Below the pieces are notes generated by a model. That model searched no databases. It was not told the origin of the DNA and was given only the letters and a program-made list of their open reading frames with translations. Below are positions 21,313-32,400 of a DNA stretch of 64,000 nt, one piece after another. The translations under genes and the position numbers were made by a program. The stretch is from Argyresthia goedartella (lineage: Eukaryota; Arthropoda; Insecta; Lepidoptera; Argyresthiidae): assembly GCA_949825045.1 (NCBI GenBank), contig OX463806.1, positions 44,230,208 to 44,294,207 on the forward strand, given 5' to 3'. Numbering within the stretch: position 1 is the stretch's first letter; each line of letters starts with the position of its first letter.

Positions 21313-23191
21313 GTGTTAAAACGCGGAGGAAAAGTGAGCAGCTTCCTTACCTTACTACTATTATCATTAATATGCCTGCCATCAATACCTGTGTCTCGAG
21401 CTGAAAACATCGATATGAAACAGTACAAGATCATCACGATTGAAGAAGACCGACCGATGTACTTCGACGAAATTGGAAAAATACAACTAATCCACGACGA
21501 ATGGAACCTACTTGTTTACTACAACTTATCTTCGTACTGGCAAGCCACGAAAGGCCTAAAAACATATATAGATCACGTAGATCAGATGTGTGCTAAAGCA
21601 AAATCACAGACGTGTCTACTTATGACAAGACAGCTCACCCACGAAATCTACCAACTTATAGATTACAACAATTTACTCCTGTCTCATCACCTGAACAGAA
21701 AATCAAGAGGGTACTTCAATGGAGTGGGAAACCTTGCTCGCACCCTTTTTGGAGTACTAGATGAAGATTTCGCGCAAAAATACACACAGGACATATATAG
21801 AAAACATGCGGACAAATCAGAAATACCAACTACAACTGATAAAAAACCAAACAACTATAATTGAGGCAGAGGAAAATATCGTCAAGAAAAACGAGCAATT
21901 CGTGAAAAATCAATTCCAAGTAATAAGGGATTATATTAAACAATCGGAAGAGCAAATGCGCACGACCGAAAACCGGGTCAGCAAGGTAGAAATGCTAAGT
22001 AGCACTAACACAGCCGCAATAACCGCAAGCTCCTTGATAAACAGCTTGAAGAAAACTCAAGGGATGCTCATGAATGCGTTGACCGACATTTACAGAGGTC
22101 ATCTGGACATAAATCTTTTCACCCCTGATCAACTAAGTAAACAGTTAGAACGAATTTCGAGTTCCATGCCTAAAAATCTAGCGCTGCCTATCAAAAACCT
22201 GCAAGATGACGCCGAAGAACTCTACAAACTTATTTATGTAAGGGCGAGATTAACTCAACAGTACCTGTTATTCGAGCTTCATATACCGCTTGTAAGCGAT
22301 GATGAGTACAGCCTTTATCGGTTGATACCGACCACCGTTAAAAATGGAGAAAGATATACGACGGTTACAGACACGGCGGCATACATCGCTGTAAATCTAA
22401 TAAAAAATACGTACATTGAATTGGAAAACCAAGATGTGTCACAGTGTATGTCAACAAAAGATTCGCTGCTGTGTCATGAACATCACCCGATACATAACTT
22501 ACAAGGAAATAACACTTCATGCGCCGCAAAACTGCTGAGTCAAAGAACGCAAGTTCTATGCGCTGCGAAACAAATTCCGTGCAGTGATTACTGGGTTCAA
22601 TTACACAACAAAAACTCATGGCTCTACAATTGTTGCGATGAGTGTCAGCTAAGAATAATATGTAAAAACCTTGCTACGACAAAACAAATCAGCAAGCAAG
22701 GGATCGTTGCTCTAGGTCAAGGATGTATTTTGCAACGGTCAGACATTACGATACATTCCTACAACTCATACGGAAGCAAAATGACGATGGGCTTCAACTT
22801 TAGTGTGCCTGAAATTCCAGCACCAAACTACATGGCATCTAGTAACTTCAAGAACATTTCACTTCATCTTAAAGAAGAGGATCACAGCAAGGAATATCAA
22901 GATATCGAAAAACAAATATCGCAACAAAAGAGGAACGAATACTGGCTGAATTTAACAAACTTATCGACGCACAGCATTGTAAACATCGGAATTACAAGCC
23001 TCTTATCGATAGCTGTCATAATAGTCGCATTGGTTTGGTGCATAAGGAAGAAATGCGTAGGTCGCCGGCCGTCCCCAAGGATCATGCAATCCCATGAAAC
23101 CCAAGGATTTGAGATGACAGAGACAGTCAGGCGCCCCAATGACAAACAAACGAAGCAAGAAGTCGGAAAGTCAAGATTCAGTTTTGACTAA
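21313..23191 (+). pseudogene. env: Pao1 env, baculovirus-F-like, one frameshift
   Basis: Starts with a hydrophobic signal-like segment (FLTLLLLSLICLPSIPVSRA). A basic RKSR site near residue 137 is followed by GYFNGVGNLARTLFGVLDED, resembling the furin site and fusion segment of F-type envelope proteins. The first frame ends at 21864; homology passes near 21.80 kb to the frame that runs to 23191, so one frameshift splits it. The second part has a coiled-coil-like region, paired cysteines (CCDECQLRIIC) and a membrane anchor (LSIAVIIVALVWCI) followed by a basic cytoplasmic tail. It is in the pol frame, separated by one TAG. Confidence 0.85.
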
Positions 23192-23262
23192 AATATTTAT
23201 TAATTTACTTGCTTTGTGAGCTGTTGTGGTTTAGCACTAAGTTAACTTCTCCCTCGGGAGCA

Positions 23263-23336
23263 TGTACAAGCCAACCTTGTACAATGCGAACGCGGCATTT
23301 ATCAGCACGTTCTAATTTCTATATAATTGTATTATA
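23263..23336 (+). repeat. Pao1 3' LTR remnant (first 74 bp)
   Basis: Identical to the first 74 bp of the 5' LTR, preceded by a purine-rich CTCGGGAGCA like that before the Pao2 3' LTR. After 23336 similarity stops, so the rest is lost or replaced. Confidence 0.85.
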
Positions 23337-23472
23337 TGTATAATTGTATTACTATTAGGACGTTGGATCTTAAGAATAAAAAATATGCCTGCTCGGTCAT
23401 CAGAGAGCGCTCCGTACTAGGACATTCCAGTCAATGTACCAGTAAGATTAACAGCCTTATTAGTACTATTAT

Positions 23473-24110
23473 GTATGACGTAGGATCGAATAAAAATGGA
23501 GCTATTAGGTTAACCTTTCTTTTCGTGCAGAGCAGAAACTTGAGGAATATTATACTCTGATAATATTAACATATTTATACAACTCTATGTGTCTGTTTGC
23601 ATAGCAGAAATAAAAAGTTAAATAATATTTGATTTCCCTTCATAAACAGGCTTAGGACTATCATTCTAGTCAAGATGTCAATGCCGTGTCTGTGTGTGCG
23701 AGAGCGAGTCGGCATGGCTCAATGCCTCTCGCTCTCTCGGAGCGATGTCCTTATAGTCCTAATAGACCGAATGTCCGATTAGCGTAGGGAAACGTTTCTT
23801 TTCGCTCATTGCACAGTAACGTTTCCTATTCGTTCTTCGTACATGACCGACACAAGACTACAATCAGTCGTATTGACGAAATCCATCATATATCTCTGTG
23901 AAGGGTTTAGTCTATGCTCGGCAAGAAATTATTACTAAGAATAAATTATGTGTTCATTTTTTTTTGTGGCGTTCACGATGATATCTTTGTGAAGGGGGAT
24001 ATCAATCATACAAAAGTGTGAGTGCTTCTGAGTGAACGTTAAAAACAATGTTGTAACTCGTAAACTATTAACCTCTGAGATCCCACCGAAACGATATGGT
24101 GTCGGATTTA
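23473..24110. other. Intron, nothing recognised
   Basis: Contains a GAGCGAGTC/CTCGCTCTCTC rich patch near 23695-23745 with short inverted repeats. No coding frame with recognisable domain. Confidence 0.4.
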
Positions 24111-25500
24111 TAAAAAAAAAAAAAAAGTTTATTTCTCTAAGAAACACATAGGTTACATTTGGAGAATGTCAAATATTAAACTAACACATATATGATATAG
24201 GGAAATATAGAACTCAATTTGAATTCCGTCACCTCTACTACGGTGACTAGAAACCTCCAGCTTTATACGTTATTTTTTACATAATTGGAGCATACACCTT
24301 CCCAAGCTTTCTTATCTTCTACATAATCTGATGTTTTGTAGTAAGTCAGTAAGTATTTACAAAAGTGATTTAACAACATTTTAAATTTATTTACAGACAA
24401 TTCTTATAACTCATTTGGGATTTTGTTGTAAAAGCTAATACCTTGATTGCCCTTTAAAAGATACATTAACCTTATGGAGCCTAGTCGTATAGCTAGTTTA
24501 TGCCTATTTCTAGTGTTGACATTGTGCCTGTCGCTATTCTTAGGAAATTTATCAATATTTTTGTGGACGTACATTAGGTTTTCATAAATATACTGACACG
24601 GCATTGTCATAATGTTAATTTCCTTAAATTTACAACGCAGTGACTCTCTGGGACCCACATTGTAGATTGCACGAACAGCCCTCTTTTGCAGCAAAAATAT
24701 TATGCTAATGTCTGCAGCGTTCCCCCTCAGCAGTATGCCGTAAGACATAATGCTATGGAAGTAGCTGAAGTAAACTAGTCTAGCTGTTTCCTGTCCGTAA
24801 GAAGAAGCATTTTTTTGACAGCATAAACTGCGGAACTGAGTTTTTTCGATATCTATGTGTGGGCCCCATTGAAGCTTATTATCTAAGGTAATTCCTAGGA
24901 ATACCGTGCTATCTACAGTTTCTAAATTTTCACCTTTAACATTAACATAAGGCATGTTGTTGCTGTTGAAATGTGTAAGAAGTTGATTTAAAATTACTTT
25001 TTCAAAAACTTTACTAAATGTAGGCAATACCGATATCAGTCTGAAGTTAAAAGGGTCAGATGTACTACCCGATTTAAACAAAGGTACTATTTTACTGTGT
25101 TTCATTAAATCAGGAAACACGCCAGATTCAATAGATGCATTAAATATGAAAGCTAAATCAAGTGCAATAACATTTATTAGGGGCTTCACAACATGAACAG
25201 AAATATCCCAGAAGTCTGCAGTTTTCTTAACATTTATTTATTTAAAGGCTTTAATAATTTCTTTATCATCTACATAATTAAACGAGAATTGATTTTCACA
25301 TCTAGGTACATAGTCTTTTAGCAAAGATTCAGCTACTACTTTGGAAGAGTCTAAGGACTTCTTAGTAGAGAATGGGATGTCAGTAAAAAAAAATCAAACG
25401 CTTTAGCTACATCAATATAATTTTTTAAAATAATATCATTAATTTTTAATTCATATTCATTGTTTTTAATACTGACCTTTCCAAATAAATAATAAATAAA
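24110..25500 (-). mobile_element. CR1-group LINE, copy 3, RT core deleted
   Basis: The minus-strand frame 24404-25189 has PLFKSGSTSDPFNFR and VFEKVILNQLL, then skips to VDSTVFLGITLDNKLQWGPH and SYGILLRGNAADI. Motifs A and C (FADD) are deleted. Upstream, 25190-25480, is the diverged RT linker. The 3' end is near an A-rich run at 24110-24126. Confidence 0.8.
24404..25189 (-). pseudogene. LINE reverse transcriptase with catalytic core deleted
   Basis: 261 codons in frame across a deletion that removes the palm motifs, so it cannot be active. Remaining flanks match the copies at 6.7-8.6 and 16-18.6 kb closely. Antisense to SCAP. Confidence 0.85.
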
Positions 25501-25699
25501 TAAATATAAGAGGACAATCTTACACAAATCGAACTAGGCACATAGTAATCTCAATAAGGTTTGTGTTATGGGTACAAGACGGCGATATGTTTAATAATAT
25601 AAATAAATAAGTAAAAATAAATAAATAAGTAAAATAAATAAATAAGCAAATGGTTAAAAATTATCTATTTGGACTTATCTGTTATCACCCATATTCCAG

Positions 25700-25908
25700 A
25701 CTCTCCCCCTACCACTGGTCGTCCATCCTCTCGCAGTACAACGCGTCGTCGAGCGGCCGCTACGTGGTGCTGCTGCCGCCCGCGCTGCTCAGTTGGCGCG
25801 TGTCGCCCGAGGCGGCGGCGGCGGCGCGCAACCCCGACGAGCGTGCGCCGGCGCCGCTGCGCTGGCGGGCGTTGGCGCGTGCGCTTGACCCGCCGGACAT
25901 GCCGCCAG
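25700..25908 (+). CDS. SCAP: SCAP exon (luminal loop after span 7)
   Basis: Acceptor TATTCCAG, donor GTGAGC. RLSPYHWSSILSQYN and GRYVVLLPPALLSWRVSPE match SCAP LSFRHWPTLFSYYN and RYISLLPVIPVTLRLNPRE. Very GC-rich, with Ala/Arg-rich lengthening at its end. Phase 2 in, phase 1 out (209 bp). The preceding intron is about 12.4 kb. Confidence 0.95.
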
Positions 25909-25943
25909 GTGAGCTTGTTTAACTGCCTCTAGGGATCATTGCA

Positions 25944-26212
25944 TGAAATAGCCAACCATGGATTAATCATCTCATGATTTAGTCAATTATTTCATGAAAT
26001 GGTCAAGAAAGGGTTGAATTTCACGAAAACATGTCTTTTTAAAAGTATTTGTATTCTGTACTACGTGGTGTTTTTTGTGTTATAAATGTCGAACTAACAC
26101 GAAGACTATTCTCTCTTTTAGTTTAGTCTTCACCTAAGCTACCGCAGTGTTTGACCTAAAATATTTTTTCATTCTGTGAAAGTTCTAATTGAACCATGGT
26201 TGGCTATTTCAT
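25944..26212. repeat. MITE with 19-bp perfect TIRs
   Basis: ATGAAATAGCCAACCATGG at 25944-25962 is mirrored at about 26194-26212. The interior carries a CTAACACGAAG...CACCTAAGCTACCGCAGTGT module that also occurs in other repeats at 46.8, 60.4 and 63.5 kb. It begins about 35 bp after the SCAP donor. Confidence 0.7.
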
Positions 26213-26735
26213 AATAAAGTCAATTCTACGATTTGGTTACGACAAGTACATTATGAGCAGGTAGTGGCCAAATTGGGAATTTGGCCACTTCCCATGTCGT
26301 CAGATCCTCTTAAGTTTCCTAAAGATGTTAACGCATAGGTTCCCAAGTTTCATTACATTTTTCCCTGTCCGTGAAGTTGAAATTTGTTTAATTTTCTCAG
26401 TAGAAGGGATAGGAAGTTATGAGAGAGAGGAAAAGATTACTTCAAAAAATGAGTAATTTACTAGATTTTTTAAGAGTGGCATTGTTAGTAACACGTATTT
26501 AGTCAATTATAAGAATTGTTAAGAGGAGCGGCGTAAGCCGTAAGTAAGCCTAATCCGCCCCTCATATTAAAAATTATTTTATTAGGATTCGGCTTCTATG
26601 CATTTGCATATTGCATATGAATTTGCATATTTAGCCCCTTTTCAGCGGTAGTTGCATATCTTGGCATCATTTTTGAAATCATGCATATTTTGCTCAATCT
26701 CCATCCAAATTGATAACATCCGCGCCGGGGTGGGT
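26213..26735. other. Unassigned sequence
   Basis: AT-rich, with repeated tgcatatt motifs near 26600-26690 (further TGCATAT motifs occur at 35690-35710, beyond the gypsy insertion). Probably part of the same older hAT-like element. Confidence 0.35.
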
Positions 26736-26849
26736 AAAATATTTTGCCCGACACAATAAGTCCATAATAGGCACCCAATTTTAAATTCCGCCCAGTCACC
26801 TCAGAGGAGGTAGAACGGTTCTTTTCCACTTACAAAAATGTATGCGTTC
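26736..26849 (+). pseudogene. hAT-like dimerisation domain remnant, 5' half
   Basis: The frame reads NFKFRPVTSEEVERFFSTYK, the signature of the carboxy-terminal dimerisation domain of hAT transposases and related proteins (PVTS.EVER.FS). It is cut at 26849 by the gypsy insertion and resumes at 35485 with SHSLSTEHLEQYLLQLY. Confidence 0.7.
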
Positions 26850-27139
26850 TGTTAGGCGGCCTGGGTCGTTTGTCTTTTTAAAAAAAACCACAAAGTCACT
26901 AACACTAATATTTATTGATCTCAGAGAGAATTACACAACTCTATAACTTCCCAATTTTGAGGTAGCAGAATGCATTACCGCTTTCCGCGAGTGACTGAAT
27001 CTAACTGACTAAAATACAAAAGAGTTAGAAACGACGAAGTCTAAAAATGATGATCAACAGTAATTCACACGGAAAAATACAGCCATGTGGAGATTATGCT
27101 CTATTAAGCTTTATCTACATTTTAATAAGGGTTGTAACA
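26850..27139 (-). repeat. Gypsy 3' LTR
   Basis: 290 bp with TGTTA...TAACA ends. On the minus strand it follows a purine-rich AAAATGGGGGAGC, the probable polypurine tract (27140-27152). Confidence 0.93.
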
Positions 27140-27286
27140 GCTCCCCCATTTTGACGGAGCTTCATCCCTTTAAAAATGAAGCGAAGTTCTAAACTAAAGT
27201 TTGTTGAAAATAGAAAACTCAAATTTAGGAAGTCTTACAAAACTTACAGTTAACACAAAAGTACAAAACGTATTATCAGAATTCAC

Positions 27287-28948
27287 TTAAAAGTTAAGAT
27301 TACGTCTAGAAGGATGAGGAACCTCGATTCCATGAAGTTTATCATAAGACTTATAACTAGTATGTGGGGCTGGCAGAGATTTTACAGATTTTTTTTCTTC
27401 ATCTGAAGTAGAAACATCTGACATTTCAATAGAGTTAGACATTTTAGCTTGATGTTTGACCAGCTTCTTATTGTTGCATTGATTGAATATTTGAATACAA
27501 CATCTAGAGTTACGATTGCCAATTCGATTTCTGTAACATTTATAGAGTTTATACAAAACAAACAGAGATATTATAATAGTTAAAACATAAGTGAAACCTG
27601 AATAGTATCTACTGTATTTAACAAAGTGGGATTCTGATTGTAACTTACTTAATTCATCTTCTAAATTATCCAGTTTATGTGTAGCATATTTCAAGGACTC
27701 TAAACTTATTTTGCTCAAATTAATTGGCGATAAATGAGGTAGAGTCTGGTTAAAAACTTCTTTCTTACAACAGTCGTCTAATGTGATATCAAAAGTAATA
27801 TCCAATGGAGACTTCATTACGAAAGAGTAAAAACTAGTTGGAATCAGCTGAATAGTTTTTGAAAAACCGATGCAATTTTCGGTTAGTTTTACAATACCGG
27901 TACCAACTATGGAATAATCAACAATATTATCATCACATTTCATAGTAAGTTTAGTAGGGTTTGACTGTACATTTATCCATTTGTTATTTTGAAGCTTTTG
28001 CCATATGCTTATTTGTCCAAATAACAGTTTAGCCTTACATTGAGGAGGCAAGGACATTGTCACCTCCGTGAGGAGTTTTGATTCACAATTCGGATTAACA
28101 TTACTTGAAAATATTGAGACAAGTTTACAAATGGAGTGGTTATAATTAATTTTCTTACACTTATCTATACTGTCCAACATAGCATAGTGCAATCTGTCAT
28201 CACTTAGAGCAATGTAATTATCGGAAGGCTGAATGAGCGCGAAAGTTCTGACATGTGAGTCATCATGCGGGGTAGGCAGAGGTATATTTTTGTAAACTGT
28301 GAACCTATCGGAAGTTATTAGTGGAATCTGCAAAACAAAAACTATCCTTTTGTTATAATAGTAACAGTTAAGTTCCGACACGTCAATTAGTGAATGAATG
28401 TTGTTTATATTTAGTTCAACAGGAAAGTCTAGTCTTTTGTTTATGTGGTTGCTGTGTTTTGATAGCTCAGCAAACAGTTTTGAGGGACTTATCACACTAG
28501 GGTGTAGTATATTAACCTTAGAAAATAGGATAGCATTTAACGTGGTATCAATCAAATTAGAAAGAGAAAGTAGGGAACTTTCGATTATATTAAGTAAGCT
28601 ATTTATCCTAGACATAGAATATAACACATTATCTGTTTTCGTGATTTGAGATAAGATTTCATTCATATTATTAATTTGGGCATTCAGTTTAATTTCATTC
28701 TGATTGAGTTTATAAATCGTAGAGTTAAAATTATTAATTGTCGATTTAACAATATGAATGTTGTCTTTCATCAAATAAAACAGTTCGTTCTCGCTTTTTT
28801 TGCAAGATTCGATAGCGGCATCATATTTCCGGGCGTCGTCCGCGTCTAATGTGCCGAAGAAAAACTTTAGAATCTCTCCGCCGAATTCTAAAGATCGTTT
28901 GACCTTCGTTGGGGTTTGAGTAGAGATAATATGAGATAGTGATTGCAA
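27287..28948 (-). CDS. env: Gypsy env, baculovirus-F-like
   Basis: 553 codons from the first ATG, but the frame is open upstream to about 29170, where a TAG that could be a splice acceptor precedes homologous-looking sequence. Errantivirus env is normally made from a spliced RNA, so the true start is probably upstream. A KVKR site (about residues 15-18) precedes SLEFGGEILKFFFGTLDADD, like the cleavage and fusion segment of F-type envelopes. Then a helical region, a cysteine-rich part, and an anchor (YVLTIIISLFVLYKLYKC). Envelope would mediate membrane fusion of particles. Confidence 0.85.
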   Translation of the reverse strand: MQSLSHIISTQTPTKVKRSLEFGGEILKFFFGTLDADDARKYDAAIESCKKSENELFYLMKDNIHIVKSTINNFNSTIYKLNQNEIKLNAQINNMNEILSQITKTDNVLYSMSRINSLLNIIESSLLSLSNLIDTTLNAILFSKVNILHPSVISPSKLFAELSKHSNHINKRLDFPVELNINNIHSLIDVSELNCYYYNKRIVFVLQIPLITSDRFTVYKNIPLPTPHDDSHVRTFALIQPSDNYIALSDDRLHYAMLDSIDKCKKINYNHSICKLVSIFSSNVNPNCESKLLTEVTMSLPPQCKAKLLFGQISIWQKLQNNKWINVQSNPTKLTMKCDDNIVDYSIVGTGIVKLTENCIGFSKTIQLIPTSFYSFVMKSPLDITFDITLDDCCKKEVFNQTLPHLSPINLSKISLESLKYATHKLDNLEDELSKLQSESHFVKYSRYYSGFTYVLTIIISLFVLYKLYKCYRNRIGNRNSRCCIQIFNQCNNKKLVKHQAKMSNSIEMSDVSTSDEEKKSVKSLPAPHTSYKSYDKLHGIEVPHPSRRNLNF

Positions 28949-29264
28949 TTTGATAAAATTAGACTCAACTAAGACTTCAATTGGGCTGGAGACATCCTTA
29001 CATTGGATGAGGTCGGATGATTGTATTTTATTACAAAGATCTTGAGTCTTTTGTAATAAGTGTTCTACATTTTGAAGATAGGGCTCTAGGGTTATAAGAT
29101 CAATGTGCGTGATTACCTTCCAGTAATCGTTATGAAAGTGAACCGTTGTAATAGGTTCAAAATATTTAAATAATAAATTCCGGGACTATGTACTATCGGA
29201 GTAACTTTAGACTCAGCGTAGCATCCATAGAGCAGGGCTCTGGAAATAAATAGAGTGGAATAGG

Positions 29265-29498
29265 TTAAGATTTAGCAGGCTTAATTTCGTTTGTGTGGTG
29301 TTTTATATGTTTACGGCCGACTTGAAGAGTTACATTGTGCTTGTTATGCACTTTTATAATTTTAAAAGGGCCTTTCCATATTGGTGAAAGCGCTTTCCTA
29401 AGCCTATGGTGTTGCTTTAAATAAACCATATCACCTGTTTTATATGTGACGTCACGAGAGTTTGAGTCATAATATTGCTTTGACCTTTCTTTAACCAT
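29265..29498 (-). pseudogene. Gypsy pol carboxy-terminal piece, out of frame
   Basis: KERSKQYYDSNSRD, YKTGDMVYLKQ and LSPIWKGPFKIIKV are typical of the integrase end (GPF/Y-type module). It overlaps the pol stop by a few bases in another frame. The segment usually between YELLYG and KERSKQYYD (tens of residues) is missing, so a small deletion with frame loss is likely. Confidence 0.8.
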
Positions 29499-32400
29499 AA
29501 AGAAGTTCGTATGGGGTAAACTCAGTGGTACAATGAGGGGTAGTATTGTATGCCAATATGGCAGTAAACAGATAACAGTGCCAGTCGTTTTGGTTTTCGT
29601 TGACGAAGGATTTCAGGTATTCCTTCAGTGTAGCATGTGAACGTTCTAGTGCTCCGTTGGTCTGTGGGTGGTAAGGAGTAGTAAATAGAGACTTGATTTT
29701 CAGGATTTCGGTAAGCTGTTTGAACAATTCTGAGGTAAAACAAGTACCTAAATCAGTGAGTATTGTTTTGGGAAATCCAAAAAGAGACATAAAATGTACG
29801 AGATTTCTAGCTATCTCGTCACTTGTCGCAGTGACCATGGGGTATGCGCTTGAAAATTTAGTTAAATCATCCTGTAATGTTAAGATGAATCTAAAGTTTT
29901 GGAAACCCGCGTCGGGTAGGGGACCAACTATATCGAGAGCCAATCGTTCAAATGGTCTCGTAGAGGTTGACGTAATCTCCATTGGGGCTTTATTTGATTT
30001 TCGTAAAGGTTTATTGACCTGACAAAGTTTACACTTCTTAACATAATCCTCAATATCAGAACGCATGCCTTTCCAGTAATAGGCAGCTTTTATTCTATTG
30101 TACATCCGCTTTGATCCTGGGTGACCAGCGATAGTAGAGTCGTGGTTTTCCTTCAATATTTTCGGGACCTCGACAGGAGTCGGGTAGATCAGTTGATTTT
30201 TGTAGATATGAATTTTGATGTTAGTGTTATTAAAGACTTGGGAAATCATATTATAGATTTTCGTATATGAAATTTTGGAAAATGGGTCTGTAAAGTCGGA
30301 TGTTGCGAGATCAGTGGTTTCAGGGTGATCTTTCAGAATAAGATCTCTAAGTTTTATCAACAAGTTGTAAATGTCCTTGTACTTCGTCTCTTCATAGTGA
30401 TGAACCTTAGTGTATGGAAAGCAATATATTTTATTGTTACTATTTAAGCTCTGAACAGTAAAAGGTTCTCGCTCAGGATTGAACAAGTCAGCGGAATTGT
30501 CGAGTTGCGACAATATCTCTTCGCAGTGAGGCAAAGAGTAGTCGAGATCTAATGAGACGGGACATGTTATTGATTTTAATTTAGTCAGCTGTAGAGCCTC
30601 CGTGTGCTCCTCAATAACAGTGTTGGAATCTGGAAGTTTGTTTGTAAACTGTTCCTTGAAATACTTTTCGTAAGTTGAATTTAACAGGGAATCAGCATGA
30701 ATTGCGTTGACGGGACAGCGTGATAACGCGTCAGCATTAGAGTTGAGACGACCTTGTTTGTACACTATTTCGTAGTCGTACTCTTCAAGCTTAAGGCGCC
30801 AACGAATGAGTCTACTACCGGGATCCTTTACGTTGAACAGCCATACCAAGGGACGATGGTCTGTGACAATTTTGAATTTCCGACCAAATATATAGGGACG
30901 GAAAGTTTTGACTGCGAATATGATCGCGAGAAGTTCCTTCTCGGTAGTTGAATAATTGCCTTCTGGCTTATTTAATGTACGCGAGGCGTAGGCAATAGGC
31001 TGGTCTTTACCTATGTCGCCTTGGGAGAGAACTGCACCGACAGCATAGTTACTAGCATCCGAAGTTATCACAAACGGAGCTGAAAAATCAGGGTATTGAA
31101 GCAGTGGGGCTGTGGTGAGTTTCTCCTTGAGAATTTGGAAAGCATTTTGTTGTTCTGGAGTCCAATCAAATGGGACATCCTTTTTAAGCAGTGAAGTCAG
31201 TGGTTTTGTTAACTTAGAAAAATTCTCAATAAATCGTCTGTAATATCCGACTAGGCCTAGGAAGGACTTGATTTGTTTTACGTTAGTCGGAGTGGGAAAA
31301 TTGGTCACGGATTTAACTTTTTCAGCATTCGGAGACACGCCTTTGTCCGTTATGATGTGTCCTAAATATGCGACTTCGCGGCGTAAGAATTCACACTTGT
31401 CCGGCTGCAGTTTCAAGTTGAATTCACGCAGTCGGTCGAAGACTAGCTTTAGCTTGGTCATGTGGGAGTCAAGGTCATGAGAGTATATGATACAGTCGTC
31501 TAAATAAACATAGCAGTGGAGACCTTGAAGCCCTGAAAGCGCCGTATTCATAAGGCGTTGGAAAGTAGCGGGGGCATTTTTCAACCCGAAAGGCATTCTG
31601 ACAAACTCGTGGTGGCCAGAGCTACTAGAGTTGGTAGACACGGTAAATCCAGTTTTTGGGGCGTCAACTGAGCCCATTTTAATTTGGTGAAATCCGCTCG
31701 CGAGATCCAAAGTACTGAAGTACTTGGAATGTCCTAATTGGTCAAGAATGTCGGTGATTAGAGGCAGTGGATAGCTTTCTGAAACAGTGACGTCGTTTAA
31801 GCGACGGTAATCGATGACGATTCTCCACTTCTTTTTGCCTGAAGCGTCCATTTTCTTTGGGACAACCCACACAGGGGCACTCCATGGTGAAACAGAGGGA
31901 CGGATTATATTTTGGTCGAGCATTTTCTGGACTTGAGTGTCGACTTCCTCTTTATGACACTCAGGGAAGCGATATGATTTGACGTGAATAGGCGGTGCAT
32001 TACCGGAATTAATAGAATGCTCGATAGCATGAGTGAAAGACAGAGGGTCACCTTCGAGATGGAAAATGTCAGGGTACTGGGAACAGCATTCGAATAGTGA
32101 CCTTTTCTCTTCGTCATTGAGATGAGAACAGCGGATTTGACTTAGCACTCTATTTAATCGATCCGATTCAGAAGTATTTATCGAATTTATTTTGTGACAA
32201 GACTCAGTAAGGAACTTCTGTTCGAATGGTGTTAGTTTTACATAATAGTCTTTGACTTCTATACTTGAGTCAGTGGTGTTTAAAACAGAGACATTAACTT
32301 TTGCATTAGATTTAATTGAGACGATGCAATTAGCAACATAAACACCATTGCATAAGACATGATCTAGAATAAGGGCTTCATTATTTTGATAAAGCTCGGG

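Larger units (their letters stand above)
13469..23336 (+). mobile_element. Pao1: defective BEL/Pao LTR element with env
   Basis: 5' LTR 13469-13746 (TGTAC...ACATACA-type ends), primer-binding site, gag, remains of pol, and env, then only the first 74 bp of a 3' LTR (23263-23336, identical to 13469-13542). A LINE (about 15.5-19.9 kb) is inserted in gag. Protease and the main RT domain are deleted, and integrase is deleted almost entirely; both joins keep the reading frame. An in-frame TAG at 20884-20886 and a frameshift in env near 21.80 kb are further breaks. It lies in a SCAP intron in the same orientation as the gene. Confidence 0.88.
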
